Assembly (NCBI GenBank): GCA_030671985.1 | Contig: DAOVHI010000030.1 | Coordinates: 1-12,571 of the forward strand | Length of the DNA: 12,571 bases | Direction of reading: 5' to 3' | Source of the DNA: a bacterium | GTDB taxonomy: Bacteria; JAHJDO01 | Part shown: positions 1 to 6,781 of the stretch, one piece after another | Layout of the letters: every line of letters starts with the position of its first letter | How positions within the stretch are numbered: position 1 is the stretch's first letter | Notes under the pieces: model-generated | Told to the model about the DNA's origin: nothing | The model's input: the letters and a program-made list of their open reading frames with translations, nothing else | The model's database searches: none | Made by a program: the position numbers and the translations under genes

Positions 1-585
1 AACCAAATTATGCTCTTCTAAAGAACCCATTATCCAGAAAATAATTCCGTGAAGATCCTCTGTGCGGGATACAGCCATGATGAGCATAATTAGAGACGAG
101 GAGATAAAACTTATCATTACTCCCGTAAGAAGAAGCCCTTGAATTCTCAATATGCCTCTTCTCATGCTTAAGAAATAAACAATTGTGATTACAATAATCG
201 CTCCTAAAAATCCGCTTACAGGAATGGACAATATCCCTCCTATCCTATTTAATCCCAAAACAATACTTAGACATACCCCAAGAGCAGCCCCGCCTGAAAT
301 GCCAAGAGTATACGGCTCTACCAGAGGATTGCGAAACATACCCTGAAGAACTACTCCGGCAATACTCAATGCGCTTCCTACCGCAAGACCCAGAATAATT
401 CGAGGTAAGCGTATATCAAAAAGGATGCTGTACTCAGTAGTTCCCCTGCCTTCAAGGATCAAAGGTATGATTTTCTTAAAAGGGATACCTGCCGAGCCAA
501 CGCTTAATGAAAAAGCGCCTGCTCCAATAAGAATCCCACCTAAAACCAATATCCAAACAATCCAGCGAACCTGTTTTTTATCCAT
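1..585 (-). CDS. btuC: Cobalamin ABC transporter permease, FecCD/BtuC family (3' end outside window)
   Basis: Inner-membrane permease subunit of a binding-protein-dependent importer, most likely for vitamin B12. Only the first 195 codons are here and the frame stays open to base 1. My translation begins [17 protein letters not shown], giving one N-terminal membrane helix, followed by the family signature around residues 60-97: RLPRIILGLAVGSALSIAG, then LQGMFRNPLVEPYTLGISGGAALG. These match the RLPR...LQ...RNPLA.P..LG.S.GA pattern of FecCD permeases. Further hydrophobic helices follow, and IIFWIMGSL near the edge is another family motif. The start ATG overlaps the stop of the binding-protein gene by one base (TAATG), so translation is probably coupled. 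The family also carries iron-siderophores and heme; the cobalamin riboswitch at the head of the operon is the main reason for choosing B12. The ATPase (btuD) would be expected beyond base 1. Confidence 0.9.
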   Translation of the reverse strand, partial: MDKKQVRWIVWILVLGGILIGAGAFSLSVGSAGIPFKKIIPLILEGRGTTEYSILFDIRLPRIILGLAVGSALSIAGVVLQGMFRNPLVEPYTLGISGGAALGVCLSIVLGLNRIGGILSIPVSGFLGAIIVITIVYFLSMRRGILRIQGLLLTGVMISFISSSLIMLIMAVSRTEDLHGIIFWIMGSLEEHNLV

Positions 586-1433
586 TATTCAGCCTTTGCA
601 TGCATCAATTCGACTATCTCCTCCAACCCCGCAACAAAACTAACCGGTGTAGGACTGCAAAATTTATATGAATCTACAACGTAGATTCTATTGTTTTTCG
701 CCGCATTCAATGTCTTGTATTTCTGCCACGTTTTCTTCTCCTGTTCCCCGATAATGCCCATAGTTACAATAATAATTACATCAGGATTTTGCTCAAGAAC
801 TTTTTCACGGCTGTAAAGACCGCTTTTCCCGGATGGACCAATATTAATTCCTCCTGCAAGTTCAATAAAATTATTGATGAAAAAATCTTTTGTTGCCACC
901 CATAATGGCTTTGCTCCTATCTGAACAAGTACTCTCGGCTTCTGTAACCCCTTAATTCTTTTCTGAATGGAGAATACCCTGCGTCTTGCCCTGAGAACAA
1001 CTTGTTTTGCCTTGTTCTCGGCGCCGACAATCTTACCCAGTTCTATAAACTCTTCACAAATTTCTTGGAAATTTTTGACCTCAGTGAAAACCCTTACTTC
1101 TATTCCAAGTTTTCTTAATTTTTTTATCTGTTTTTGTGCGTTATATGATTTAGCCAGAATTAGATCCGGCTCAAGATACACTATCTTCTCCAGATTTATT
1201 TCCATTCCATTACCTATTTTTTCTTTTTTCTTTGCGGCAGGAGGCCTTTTGCAATATGAAGTGTTTGCTATAAGCTTGTCTTCTACGCCTAAAAGATAAA
1301 GTTCTTCTGTTAGAGCAGGAACCAACGAAATTATCCTCTGATAGGAATTGTCCTCAGCATGAATTGCAGAGCCGATATACAAGAAAGCAAAAATTGCAAG
1401 AAACCGGATTAATACTAGTTTTGAGTTTTTCAT
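585..1433 (-). CDS. btuF: Periplasmic cobalamin-binding protein, BtuF-like (282 aa)
   Basis: Substrate-binding subunit that captures ligand in the periplasm and delivers it to the FecCD permease encoded next. Residues 1-26 form a signal peptide ([19 protein letters not shown], likely cleavage after AIHA). There is no lipobox cysteine, so the mature protein should be soluble. From residue 33 [17 protein letters not shown] matches the first strand and helix of the BtuF/FepB fold, and [16 protein letters not shown] (about 79-94) is the typical 'E.I..L.PDLI' segment. The length is close to E. coli BtuF (266 aa). The start overlaps the pseudopilin stop by four bases (ATGA) and its own stop overlaps the permease start (TAATG), so the three genes form one translationally coupled unit. 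The sequence alone would also allow an iron-chelate ligand; the upstream cobalamin riboswitch makes B12 or a related corrinoid the better call. Confidence 0.85.
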   Translation of the reverse strand: MKNSKLVLIRFLAIFAFLYIGSAIHAEDNSYQRIISLVPALTEELYLLGVEDKLIANTSYCKRPPAAKKKEKIGNGMEINLEKIVYLEPDLILAKSYNAQKQIKKLRKLGIEVRVFTEVKNFQEICEEFIELGKIVGAENKAKQVVLRARRRVFSIQKRIKGLQKPRVLVQIGAKPLWVATKDFFINNFIELAGGINIGPSGKSGLYSREKVLEQNPDVIIIVTMGIIGEQEKKTWQKYKTLNAAKNNRIYVVDSYKFCSPTPVSFVAGLEEIVELMHAKAE

Positions 1434-2203
1434 ATTTCTCTGTCATACAAAGTATTATTTGTTCCTACAAAACCGATATTGTTAGCCCTAAAGATATTCG
1501 CAGAATGTGTCCATCCACCTACAGTGCAGGAATCCATGCTCTTTGACTCCACATGCCCGTCGCAAAATGCAACGTTCGCTATTCCATTGTGTCTGAAATG
1601 AATACTTGGATCTGAGTTTCCCCAGACAGTTGTAGGCGACTCAATAAAGGAATATTCAACAATGTTTGCGTTGGTATCTAAATGCGCACAATCACTAAGC
1701 ATTATGGTTTCAGATGAGTTTTTTATCTGACTATCTTTTGCTGGAAGTTCAAGATTGTTTACAGAACCGCCAATATATTGGCTATTGTAACCGTATCCTC
1801 CACAGCCTGCTTCAAAAGCACCAGCTCCAGTGACTAAGTACTTTTTGAAAGAAGGACACGCCTTAATTTTAGCATTTTTCAGATACGGATAAATGGGTGT
1901 TTCCCCATCTAAAACAAAAGGACTAGAGGTATCAGATCTCGTTCCATGCCATCTGTGACAATTGGCATGTCCCCAATTTATATCTGCTGCTGCTGGTGGG
2001 AACCATCCGTCATTATCATTTGAATACATCATAAACACAAGACTCAGCTGCTTTAAATTTGAAATACAAACCGCCCTCCTCCCCATTTCCCTTGCACTTG
2101 CAAGCGCGGGTAGCAGCATTGACGCAAGTAAAGCTATGATCGCAATAACGACCAGAAGCTCAATAAGCGTAAATCCACACATTTTTTTAATCCATTTCAT
2201 CAT
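1430..2203 (-). CDS. Pseudopilin with prepilin N-terminus and H-X9-DG C-terminal motif (257 aa)
   Basis: The N-terminus [22 protein letters not shown] is a textbook type IV prepilin/pseudopilin leader: prepilin peptidase would cut after Gly10, leaving Phe+1 and the conserved Glu+5, followed by the single hydrophobic helix. The remainder (about 35-257) is an extracytoplasmic domain with [24 protein letters not shown] near its start and a [12 protein letters not shown] segment (His205, nine residues, Asp215-Gly216), which is the 'prepilin-type processing-associated H-X9-DG' signature. Several cysteines (46, 82, 116, 134, 172, 214, 226) could form disulphides. It is the first gene after the cobalamin riboswitch, has a strong Shine-Dalgarno, and overlaps btuF by four bases. 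Such proteins exist in large paralogous sets in PVC-type bacteria and their functions are mostly unknown. A role in corrinoid capture or envelope transit is inferred from position only. Two adjacent ATGs (2203, 2200) are possible starts. Confidence 0.9.
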   Translation of the reverse strand: MMKWIKKMCGFTLIELLVVIAIIALLASMLLPALASAREMGRRAVCISNLKQLSLVFMMYSNDNDGWFPPAAADINWGHANCHRWHGTRSDTSSPFVLDGETPIYPYLKNAKIKACPSFKKYLVTGAGAFEAGCGGYGYNSQYIGGSVNNLELPAKDSQIKNSSETIMLSDCAHLDTNANIVEYSFIESPTTVWGNSDPSIHFRHNGIANVAFCDGHVESKSMDSCTVGGWTHSANIFRANNIGFVGTNNTLYDREI

Positions 2204-2212
2204 CTTTCTTTT

Positions 2213-2217
2213 CTCCT
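2213..2217 (-). promoter_or_regulatory. Ribosome binding site of the pseudopilin gene
   Basis: AGGAG within AAAAAGGAGAAAAGAAAG lies 9 bases before the ATG at 2203 and 12 before the ATG at 2200, favouring the first. It lies downstream of the intrinsic terminator, so it is transcribed only on read-through. Confidence 0.75.
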
Positions 2218-2233
2218 TTTTATTAACTCATCC

Positions 2234-2269
2234 AAAATAAAAAAGCTCAATCTTCGCAGACTGAGCTTT
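2234..2269 (-). terminator. Intrinsic terminator of the riboswitch expression platform
   Basis: On the minus strand AAGCTCAGTCT and AGATTGAGCTT form an 11-bp stem (one G-U pair) around the 4-base loop GCGA, immediately followed by a U-rich run (TTTTTTATTTT on the DNA). It sits between the cobalamin aptamer and the first start codon, the usual place for a premature terminator in B12-riboswitch attenuation. It is not the end of a preceding gene. Confidence 0.85.
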
Positions 2270-2298
2270 CCGTTATACAAATTTCCCTTTCTGCGAAG
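2252..2298 (-). promoter_or_regulatory. Antiterminator pairing between aptamer and terminator
   Basis: CTTCGCAGA (bases 2298-2290 read on the minus strand) is a perfect 9-base complement of TCTGCGAAG (2260-2252), which covers the loop and inner stem of the terminator hairpin. Pairing of the two would destroy the terminator. This gives the two exclusive folds expected of a transcriptional riboswitch: antiterminator without ligand, terminator when the aptamer is occupied. Seen directly as complementarity; the switching behaviour is inferred from known B12 riboswitches. Confidence 0.75.
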
Positions 2299-2299
2299 G

Positions 2300-2404
2300 T
2301 ACTTACCTAAACAGACAATAGCCCGGGCTCTTTTAGAATATCTAAAAATTACCGTTGCGTGACAGCGCCTCGAATCTCACGAGGACTTCCTTTGCCTATC
2401 CGGC
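2300..2404 (-). promoter_or_regulatory. Cobalamin (B12) riboswitch aptamer, compact form
   Basis: The minus strand contains, in order, AAAGGAAG, a 5-bp hairpin CCTCG-TGAGATT-CGAGG (P5/L5), and CGCTGTCACGCAACGGTAA, which lines up with the conserved core seen in E. coli btuB and others (GCTG.C.CGCA.C.GTAA). Next come a small hairpin (TTTTAGA/TCTAAAA, loop TAT) and then GAGCCCGGGC, which fits the first half of the published B12-box consensus (rAGYCMG); the second half is degenerate. ATAGGCA (2399-2393) can pair with TGTCTGT (2317-2311), with two G-U pairs, closing the domain. The peripheral part is short, as in the smaller Cbl-II-like aptamers. A small hairpin AGGT/ACCT follows at about 2309-2298; I see no clear loop complementary to L5. 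Boundaries are approximate. It precedes the pseudopilin-btuF-btuC operon and should lower its expression when cobalamin is bound. Confidence 0.87.
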
Positions 2405-2420
2405 TAAAAACTAGTTTTTA
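2405..2420. repeat. 16-base perfect palindrome in the riboswitch leader
   Basis: TAAAAACTAGTTTTTA is perfectly self-complementary. It lies between the predicted transcription start and the aptamer. It has no loop to spare as an RNA hairpin and could simply be a chance AT-rich palindrome or a protein operator; there is no evidence for either. Confidence 0.4.
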
Positions 2421-2438
2421 AAAGAACAATTTTCATGG

Positions 2439-2466
2439 ATTGTAACACTATTAATTTGTATGTCTA
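2439..2466 (-). promoter_or_regulatory. Sigma70-type promoter of the B12 transport operon
   Basis: On the minus strand TAGACA (2466-2461, 5 of 6 with TTGACA), a 16-base spacer, and TACAAT (2444-2439, 5 of 6 with TATAAT). A TG one base before the -10 makes it an extended -10. Transcription would start near 2432, about 30 bases before the aptamer. It lies in the gap after feoB, where no convincing feoB terminator was seen, so some read-through from feoB is possible. Confidence 0.7.
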
Positions 2467-2512
2467 TAACTGATTTGCATATTTTTGGTAATATCTTGCT
2501 ATTTTTATATTC

Positions 2513-4240
2513 CTAAAGAATAAGATTAAGCATTCCTCCTACTATTAACGCAGATGCGATCATAATTGCCGATGCTTTGAGCATGTCTACAAATCCCAAC
2601 TCCTTTATCAGTATGCTGAAAGTAGCTATACACGGAAAATACATTGTCAGGACTACGCTGGCTATTATCAGTTGTTTCAAGTTAAGAGCTAAAGGCGCTA
2701 ACATTCCAACAGCCACATCTTTACGCAGGAAGCCGACTAATAACGCTCCTATTGCCTCTTTTGGCAATCCAAAAATTCCAGAAACAACGGGAGCAGTATA
2801 CTTTCCCACAAATTGAATTATACCCAATGTATAAAGTATGTTTACTATAAATACTCCCAAAAGCACAAAAGGGATCGCTTCCTTAATAAACCACTTCATG
2901 CGAATCCATATTTTTTTCAGCAGATCTGTTAGATAAGGTCTTCGATAAGGCGGTATTTCTATAAATATCTCTGGAGATGTTCCGCTTACCAGACGATCCA
3001 TCAAAATCCCCAGTACCACCCAGACCACAAAGAGTGTTCCGTAAACAACGCTTAGTCCAAATACCATGTGCTTGCCCATCAATCCCACCACCATTGCCTG
3101 CAAAGCCGCGCATGGTACTGCAATAGATAGCAGAGTAGCCGCAATGAATCGCTCCCTTCTGGTAGCCAGTATTCTGGTAGAGAGAATACCCGGAACATTG
3201 CATCCCAATCCAAGCATCATGGGTATTATTGCCAGACCATGTATGCCTAAACGGTGCATCAGTCCGTCCACCAGAACAGCTAATCTTGGCAGATAACCAC
3301 AATCTTCTAAAACCGACAATATTATGTAAAAAGCAAAAACATAAGGCAATACCGCTCCTATTGGAACAAACAGACCTGTGGTCAATAGCCCAAAGGACTG
3401 CCCATAATCTATTTTGCCTTCTATCAGCTTACCAATCAAGACGTCATGGATAAGTCCATCAGAGCCTAATACCGCGGAGAATTTCAGTAATAACGGTGAC
3501 CATAATTTTTCGAAAACAGGTTCAAATACATAACCTATAAGTCCTTCCCCGATAAATCTGATAATTTTGAAAGTGAAGAATAATATCACTAGCGCTAACG
3601 GAATTCCGAATAAAGGAATCGTTGAAATATCTCCTAATCTTTCCATGAAGGTGTGGTGACGATGACTTAATTTTTGAACTTGACCTATAATATCTCCTAT
3701 AACATGCCATTTTTCTTTGTCTTCGTAACTAAACTTAGAAATTTTTGCCTCTTTCAACCTCTCGGTCAATTTTTTGATCCCCTCGCCTGTAACTGCGCAG
3801 ATAGGAATACATGGAACGCCTAATATTTCTTCCAGCTTTTGAAAATCAATGGCAATTCCTTTGTGTTTGGTTTCATCCCAGAAGTTAAGCGCTATTATCA
3901 TAGGAGTTTTCTTTTTTAATAATTGCACTGTAAGGTTAAGACTTTTTTCCAAATTGGTAGCATCAACAACATTAACAACTATATCTCCATCTTTAAGCAT
4001 TTTTACCGCAACTCTTTCTGCTTTATCCCCGGCATCTAAGGAATAAGTTCCCGGCACATCCATTACCATCATATCTTCTTCGTCTATCCGCATTTTACCC
4101 TGCGTAAAATCAACCGTTGTACCCGGATAGTTGGAGATAATAACATCGGCGCCCGTCAGCCTATTGAAAACGACACTCTTGCCGTTGTTGGGATTCCCCA
4201 TAAGCAATATTTTTTTCACGATTATTCTATCTCCATCCAT
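2513..4240 (-). CDS. feoB: Ferrous iron transport protein B (GTPase-permease), compact form, 575 aa
   Basis: Inner-membrane Fe(II) importer with an N-terminal G domain. G1 is GNPNNGKS (15-22), the G2 region SNYPGTT (36-42), G3 DVPG (61-64) and G4 NFWD (119-122), with a G5-like AVTGEG at about 149-154. A helical linker follows to about 205, then a polytopic membrane part containing family landmarks EDCGYLPRLAVLVDGLM (312-328), GLGCNVPGI (344-352), VPCAALQA (375-382), FLRKDVAVG (504-512) and YFPCIATFSILIKELG (534-549). E. coli FeoB is over 770 aa; this one has a short tail and lies in the compact size range. Two starts are plausible: ATG at 4240, which overlaps feoA by 19 bases, or GTG at 4219, two bases after the feoA stop, giving MKKILLMGNPNNGK as in many FeoB proteins. 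The residue numbers here use the ATG. No clear terminator follows. Confidence 0.95.
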   Translation of the reverse strand: MDGDRIIVKKILLMGNPNNGKSVVFNRLTGADVIISNYPGTTVDFTQGKMRIDEEDMMVMDVPGTYSLDAGDKAERVAVKMLKDGDIVVNVVDATNLEKSLNLTVQLLKKKTPMIIALNFWDETKHKGIAIDFQKLEEILGVPCIPICAVTGEGIKKLTERLKEAKISKFSYEDKEKWHVIGDIIGQVQKLSHRHHTFMERLGDISTIPLFGIPLALVILFFTFKIIRFIGEGLIGYVFEPVFEKLWSPLLLKFSAVLGSDGLIHDVLIGKLIEGKIDYGQSFGLLTTGLFVPIGAVLPYVFAFYIILSVLEDCGYLPRLAVLVDGLMHRLGIHGLAIIPMMLGLGCNVPGILSTRILATRRERFIAATLLSIAVPCAALQAMVVGLMGKHMVFGLSVVYGTLFVVWVVLGILMDRLVSGTSPEIFIEIPPYRRPYLTDLLKKIWIRMKWFIKEAIPFVLLGVFIVNILYTLGIIQFVGKYTAPVVSGIFGLPKEAIGALLVGFLRKDVAVGMLAPLALNLKQLIIASVVLTMYFPCIATFSILIKELGFVDMLKASAIMIASALIVGGMLNLIL

Positions 4241-4458
4241 ATTCTCTGTGTCATACCAAAACCTACAGCAACTCTGGCATTTCCATGGCTGACAATAACA
4301 GGACCCCTCATTAATTGCTTGCTTACTTTCTGAATTTTTTTGCCAACCCTTAAACCAAGCGCGTCAAGCCTGCGAGTCATCCCGCCTCCGCCATCTATTT
4401 GAACTATTCTCCCTTTTTGACCAGACTGCATATCAGCTAAAGAAATCCGTTCATTCAT
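4222..4458 (-). CDS. feoA: FeoA family protein (78 aa)
   Basis: Small cytoplasmic SH3-like protein that works with FeoB in Fe(II) uptake. The sequence starts MNERISLADMQSGQKGRIVQ, followed by a glycine-rich turn (IDGGGGMTRRLDALGLRVGKKIQ) and ends GFGMTQRIWMEIE; the 'R.L..LGL..G..I' pattern and the length of about 75-80 residues are typical of FeoA. I chose the ATG at 4458 because AAGGAAAC lies just upstream (GGAAA about 6 bases before the start) and the longer open frame (to 4572) would reach into nadB with residues unlike FeoA. The gene begins 13 bases after the nadB stop and touches or overlaps feoB, so nadB-feoA-feoB is probably one transcript. Confidence 0.93.
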   Translation of the reverse strand: MNERISLADMQSGQKGRIVQIDGGGGMTRRLDALGLRVGKKIQKVSKQLMRGPVIVSHGNARVAVGFGMTQRIWMEIE

Positions 4459-4471
4459 TTTTGTTTCCTTT

Positions 4472-6058
4472 TTAATGATTATTTCCCCACTTTGCGTCGT
4501 TCTGTTTTGGATAATCCATACGATAATGAACGCCCCTGCTTTCCTTCCTGATAAGGGCCGCTTTCTGAACAAGTCCTGCTATAAGAAGCATATTCTGCAA
4601 TTCCCAGTCCCTGACATCGCTAAATTCTTTTTTCATTACATATGAAGACCAAAAACTAATTTCTTTCTGAGCGGCTAAAAGCCCTGTCTCATTTCTTTCA
4701 ATACCCACATACCTTGTCATTAAACTTTTTAGAGCAGCTTTGAGATCTCCTATATCCAATTTTCTTGTACTGACATGGTCTAATACATTGCTTATATCCG
4801 GAGTTGTATCCACTTTTTTCCCGCTATCTATATCCTTGCCCGCAAACTGCCCTGCTCTATAACCAAAAACCAGCCCCTCAAGGAGAGAATTGCTCGCCAG
4901 TCTGTTAGCACCATGAGCCCCCGAAGAAGCAGTTTCTCCGCACGCATATAGATTTTGAATATTAGTTTTCCCCTTCTCATCTATCTTAATTCCTCCTATC
5001 ATATAATGAGCAGTAGGCCGGACAGGTATAAGATCTTTTTTAATATCTATGTCAAAAGAAGAGCAGACCTCCATTATATTCGGAAAACGATTCTTAATTA
5101 AACTAGGCGGTAAATGTGTAATATCTAAATAGACACGCGTATCGGATGTTTTTCTCATTTCTTTCAGAATTGATCTTGATGTCACATCACGGGGAGCAAG
5201 CTCTCCATCCTTATGATATTTAAACATGAATCTCTCGCCATGCCTATTTTTCAACACACCACCTTCGCCTCTAACCGCTTCGGAAATCAAGATGCGCGAC
5301 AGCCCTGCTACATACAGGGTGGTAGGATGAAACTGAACAAATTCCATATCTACAAGTTTAGCTCCCGCTCTATAGGCAAGCGCCATACCGCATCCTGTCG
5401 CAACGGAAGAATTTGTTGTCTCCCGATAAAGCCGGCCAATTCCGCCTGTAGCCAATATTACTTTTTGCGCGTAGATTATTCTTCGTTCATTGTTTTTCAT
5501 ATTAACAATAGTGCCAAAACAAGTTCCGTCCTTATGAAGCAAATCTATGGCAAAAGCATACTCTAAAATCTTAATATTAGTGTTTTGTTTGACTTTCGCT
5601 ATCAGAGTTCTTTCTAGTTCTATACCTGTGGCATCGCCTTTTGCATGTATAACTCTTCGCATGCTATGACCTGCTTCCCGAGTAAAAGAGAGCTCGTCCC
5701 CCTGTTTGTCAAATTCAGCTCCCCACTTAATCAATTCTCTAATACGAGCAGGTCCTTCTTCTACTATTATTTTAACCGCCTTCTCGTCGCATAATCCGCA
5801 TCCAACTTTCAAAGTATCTTTTATATGCTTTTCAGGCGCATCGTTCTTTGACAGCGCCACAGCTATTCCGCCCTGCGCTTTTTGGGTGTTGTTCTCGCTG
5901 AGTTTATTCTTCGTTATTATAGTTACCGTTCCATATTTTGCCGCTTGAATAGCGCTGGAGAGCCCGGCTACCCCGCTTCCAACAATTAAGATATCTGTTT
6001 TGCCAGATGGAAGATCTTTTGAATTAAAAGATACCAAGAATCTATTCATAAGCCGCAT
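4472..6058 (-). CDS. nadB: L-aspartate oxidase (528 aa)
   Basis: FAD enzyme that oxidises L-aspartate to iminoaspartate, the first step of de novo NAD synthesis; the product is used by quinolinate synthase NadA. The N-terminus holds the dinucleotide-binding motif (LIVGSGVAGLSSA, 24-36), followed by the substrate-loop sequence NTQKAQGGIAVAL (57-69). Expected active-site residues of the fumarate reductase/NadB family are present: His244 in QFHPT, Arg290 in LAPRDV and His351 in PTAHYMIGG; these fall at the same numbers as I recall for E. coli NadB. The second FAD motif (LYACGETASSGAHGANRLASNS) and the C-terminal ESRGVHYRMDYP are also typical. Length is normal. Starts at 6058 and 6049 are both possible and neither has a good Shine-Dalgarno; a promoter-like pair directly upstream might give a nearly leaderless message from 6049. 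No nadA or nadC is in the window. Confidence 0.95.
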   Translation of the reverse strand: MRLMNRFLVSFNSKDLPSGKTDILIVGSGVAGLSSAIQAAKYGTVTIITKNKLSENNTQKAQGGIAVALSKNDAPEKHIKDTLKVGCGLCDEKAVKIIVEEGPARIRELIKWGAEFDKQGDELSFTREAGHSMRRVIHAKGDATGIELERTLIAKVKQNTNIKILEYAFAIDLLHKDGTCFGTIVNMKNNERRIIYAQKVILATGGIGRLYRETTNSSVATGCGMALAYRAGAKLVDMEFVQFHPTTLYVAGLSRILISEAVRGEGGVLKNRHGERFMFKYHKDGELAPRDVTSRSILKEMRKTSDTRVYLDITHLPPSLIKNRFPNIMEVCSSFDIDIKKDLIPVRPTAHYMIGGIKIDEKGKTNIQNLYACGETASSGAHGANRLASNSLLEGLVFGYRAGQFAGKDIDSGKKVDTTPDISNVLDHVSTRKLDIGDLKAALKSLMTRYVGIERNETGLLAAQKEISFWSSYVMKKEFSDVRDWELQNMLLIAGLVQKAALIRKESRGVHYRMDYPKQNDAKWGNNH

Positions 6059-6085
6059 TCTACATCATTTTAGCTAATTCGCCAA
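6057..6085 (-). promoter_or_regulatory. Possible promoter of nadB-feoAB
   Basis: On the minus strand TTGGCG (6085-6080, 4 of 6) is separated by 17 bases from TAGAAT (6062-6057, 5 of 6). Transcription would begin about at the ATG at 6049, so nadB would be leaderless or nearly so, which would fit the lack of a Shine-Dalgarno. In such AT-rich DNA a match of this quality can arise by chance. Confidence 0.3.
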
Positions 6086-6090
6086 CTTCT

Positions 6091-6759
6091 TCACGCTGAT
6101 AATCTCAAACATTCATCTTTTAAATTACATGTATATGGAGAACCACAGTGTTTGCCTATTGAAACCGAAGGGCAGCTGCTTAATTTTACAACATCGGACA
6201 TCTTGCTGATCCTCTCCCTAATACCTTGCTGAGCTTCAGCAACTTCCATACTTATATCCTGAATGCAAAACAGTTCCCCCACATTAATATCGCCTTGTCT
6301 GACATATTGATTATTGATAAAGCATAAATGACATTTTGCTATCTTCAGCCCTGCCATTTCACAGCAATGTTTTTGAAAAGAAACATCGTGGATATTCTCT
6401 TCTTTAACCTTTGTTCCTGATTTGACTTCAATGATATCAAAGCTCACGTCATCATTCGGCTTGAGAACATCAATTCGCGAGTAACAATTATTAGCCATAA
6501 TCCCTGCTTCAAAAAGCGGCGCATTTTCCAACAGACCATCCCTTGTCAAATAAATATTCCGCATAAAATCATCCGTCGGAATATCAATACCTTCGGGAAA
6601 TAATTGTTTGGCAAGAATCCCAATTTCAGTTCCGGCATCCATCCTACGTTGAACCTCTTCCGACGGCGCAGGAATCTTATCCTTCGCCTTGACAAGCATC
6701 CATAATAGTTTTGAACACTGAAGCCCTGCAAGATATTTTGATTTGGTTAAAAGAGCCAT
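6091..6759 (-). CDS. Cas4-like PD-(D/E)XK nuclease domain, DUF2779-type N-terminal part (222 aa)
   Basis: The N-terminus (TKSKYLAGLQCSKLLWMLV, then MDAGTEIGILAKQLFPEG at 40-57) resembles the start of DUF2779 proteins and other Cas4/RecB-type nucleases. The nuclease core is visible: RIDVL with Asp97, IIEVKSGT with Glu111 and Lys113, and FQKH with Gln129 as a motif IV-like residue. Cys15 plus the C-terminal Cys205, Cys211 and Cys217 (CGSPYTCNLKDEC) could hold an Fe-S cluster as in Cas4 and AddB; Cys196 is a spare. Known DUF2779 proteins, as I remember them, are about twice as long with a further C-terminal domain; here the frame stops straight after the cysteine cluster, so this is either a stand-alone nuclease domain or a truncated relic. 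SD AGGA lies 9 bases before the ATG. It follows the RAYT gene by 22 bases. No CRISPR repeats or cas1/cas2 are present, so it should not be called cas4. Confidence 0.7.
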   Translation of the reverse strand: MALLTKSKYLAGLQCSKLLWMLVKAKDKIPAPSEEVQRRMDAGTEIGILAKQLFPEGIDIPTDDFMRNIYLTRDGLLENAPLFEAGIMANNCYSRIDVLKPNDDVSFDIIEVKSGTKVKEENIHDVSFQKHCCEMAGLKIAKCHLCFINNQYVRQGDINVGELFCIQDISMEVAEAQQGIRERISKMSDVVKLSSCPSVSIGKHCGSPYTCNLKDECLRLSA

Positions 6760-6781
6760 GTTGTTTTCCTAAAATATCCTT

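Noticed and set aside
2300-2404. Leader as a c-di-GMP or SAM riboswitch
   Set aside because: The core lines up with the cobalamin family (GCTG..ACGCA.CGGTAA and the GAGCCCGG B12-box half) and not with the other classes' conserved loops; the downstream genes fit B12.
2883-3302. Open frames of 60-140 codons on either strand opposite or across feoB, pckG, lon and others
   Set aside because: They overlap well-supported genes in other frames, have no recognisable domains and no ribosome binding sites.
4470-4490. Fur-box-like ATAATCATTA at the nadB end, just before feoA
   Set aside because: It matches only one half of the 19-base Fur consensus; the other half does not fit, and the bases are explained by the last nadB codons.
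6091-6759. Calling the nuclease cas4 of a CRISPR system
   Set aside because: There is no cas1, cas2 or effector gene and no repeat-spacer array in the window; the N-terminus resembles DUF2779 proteins.
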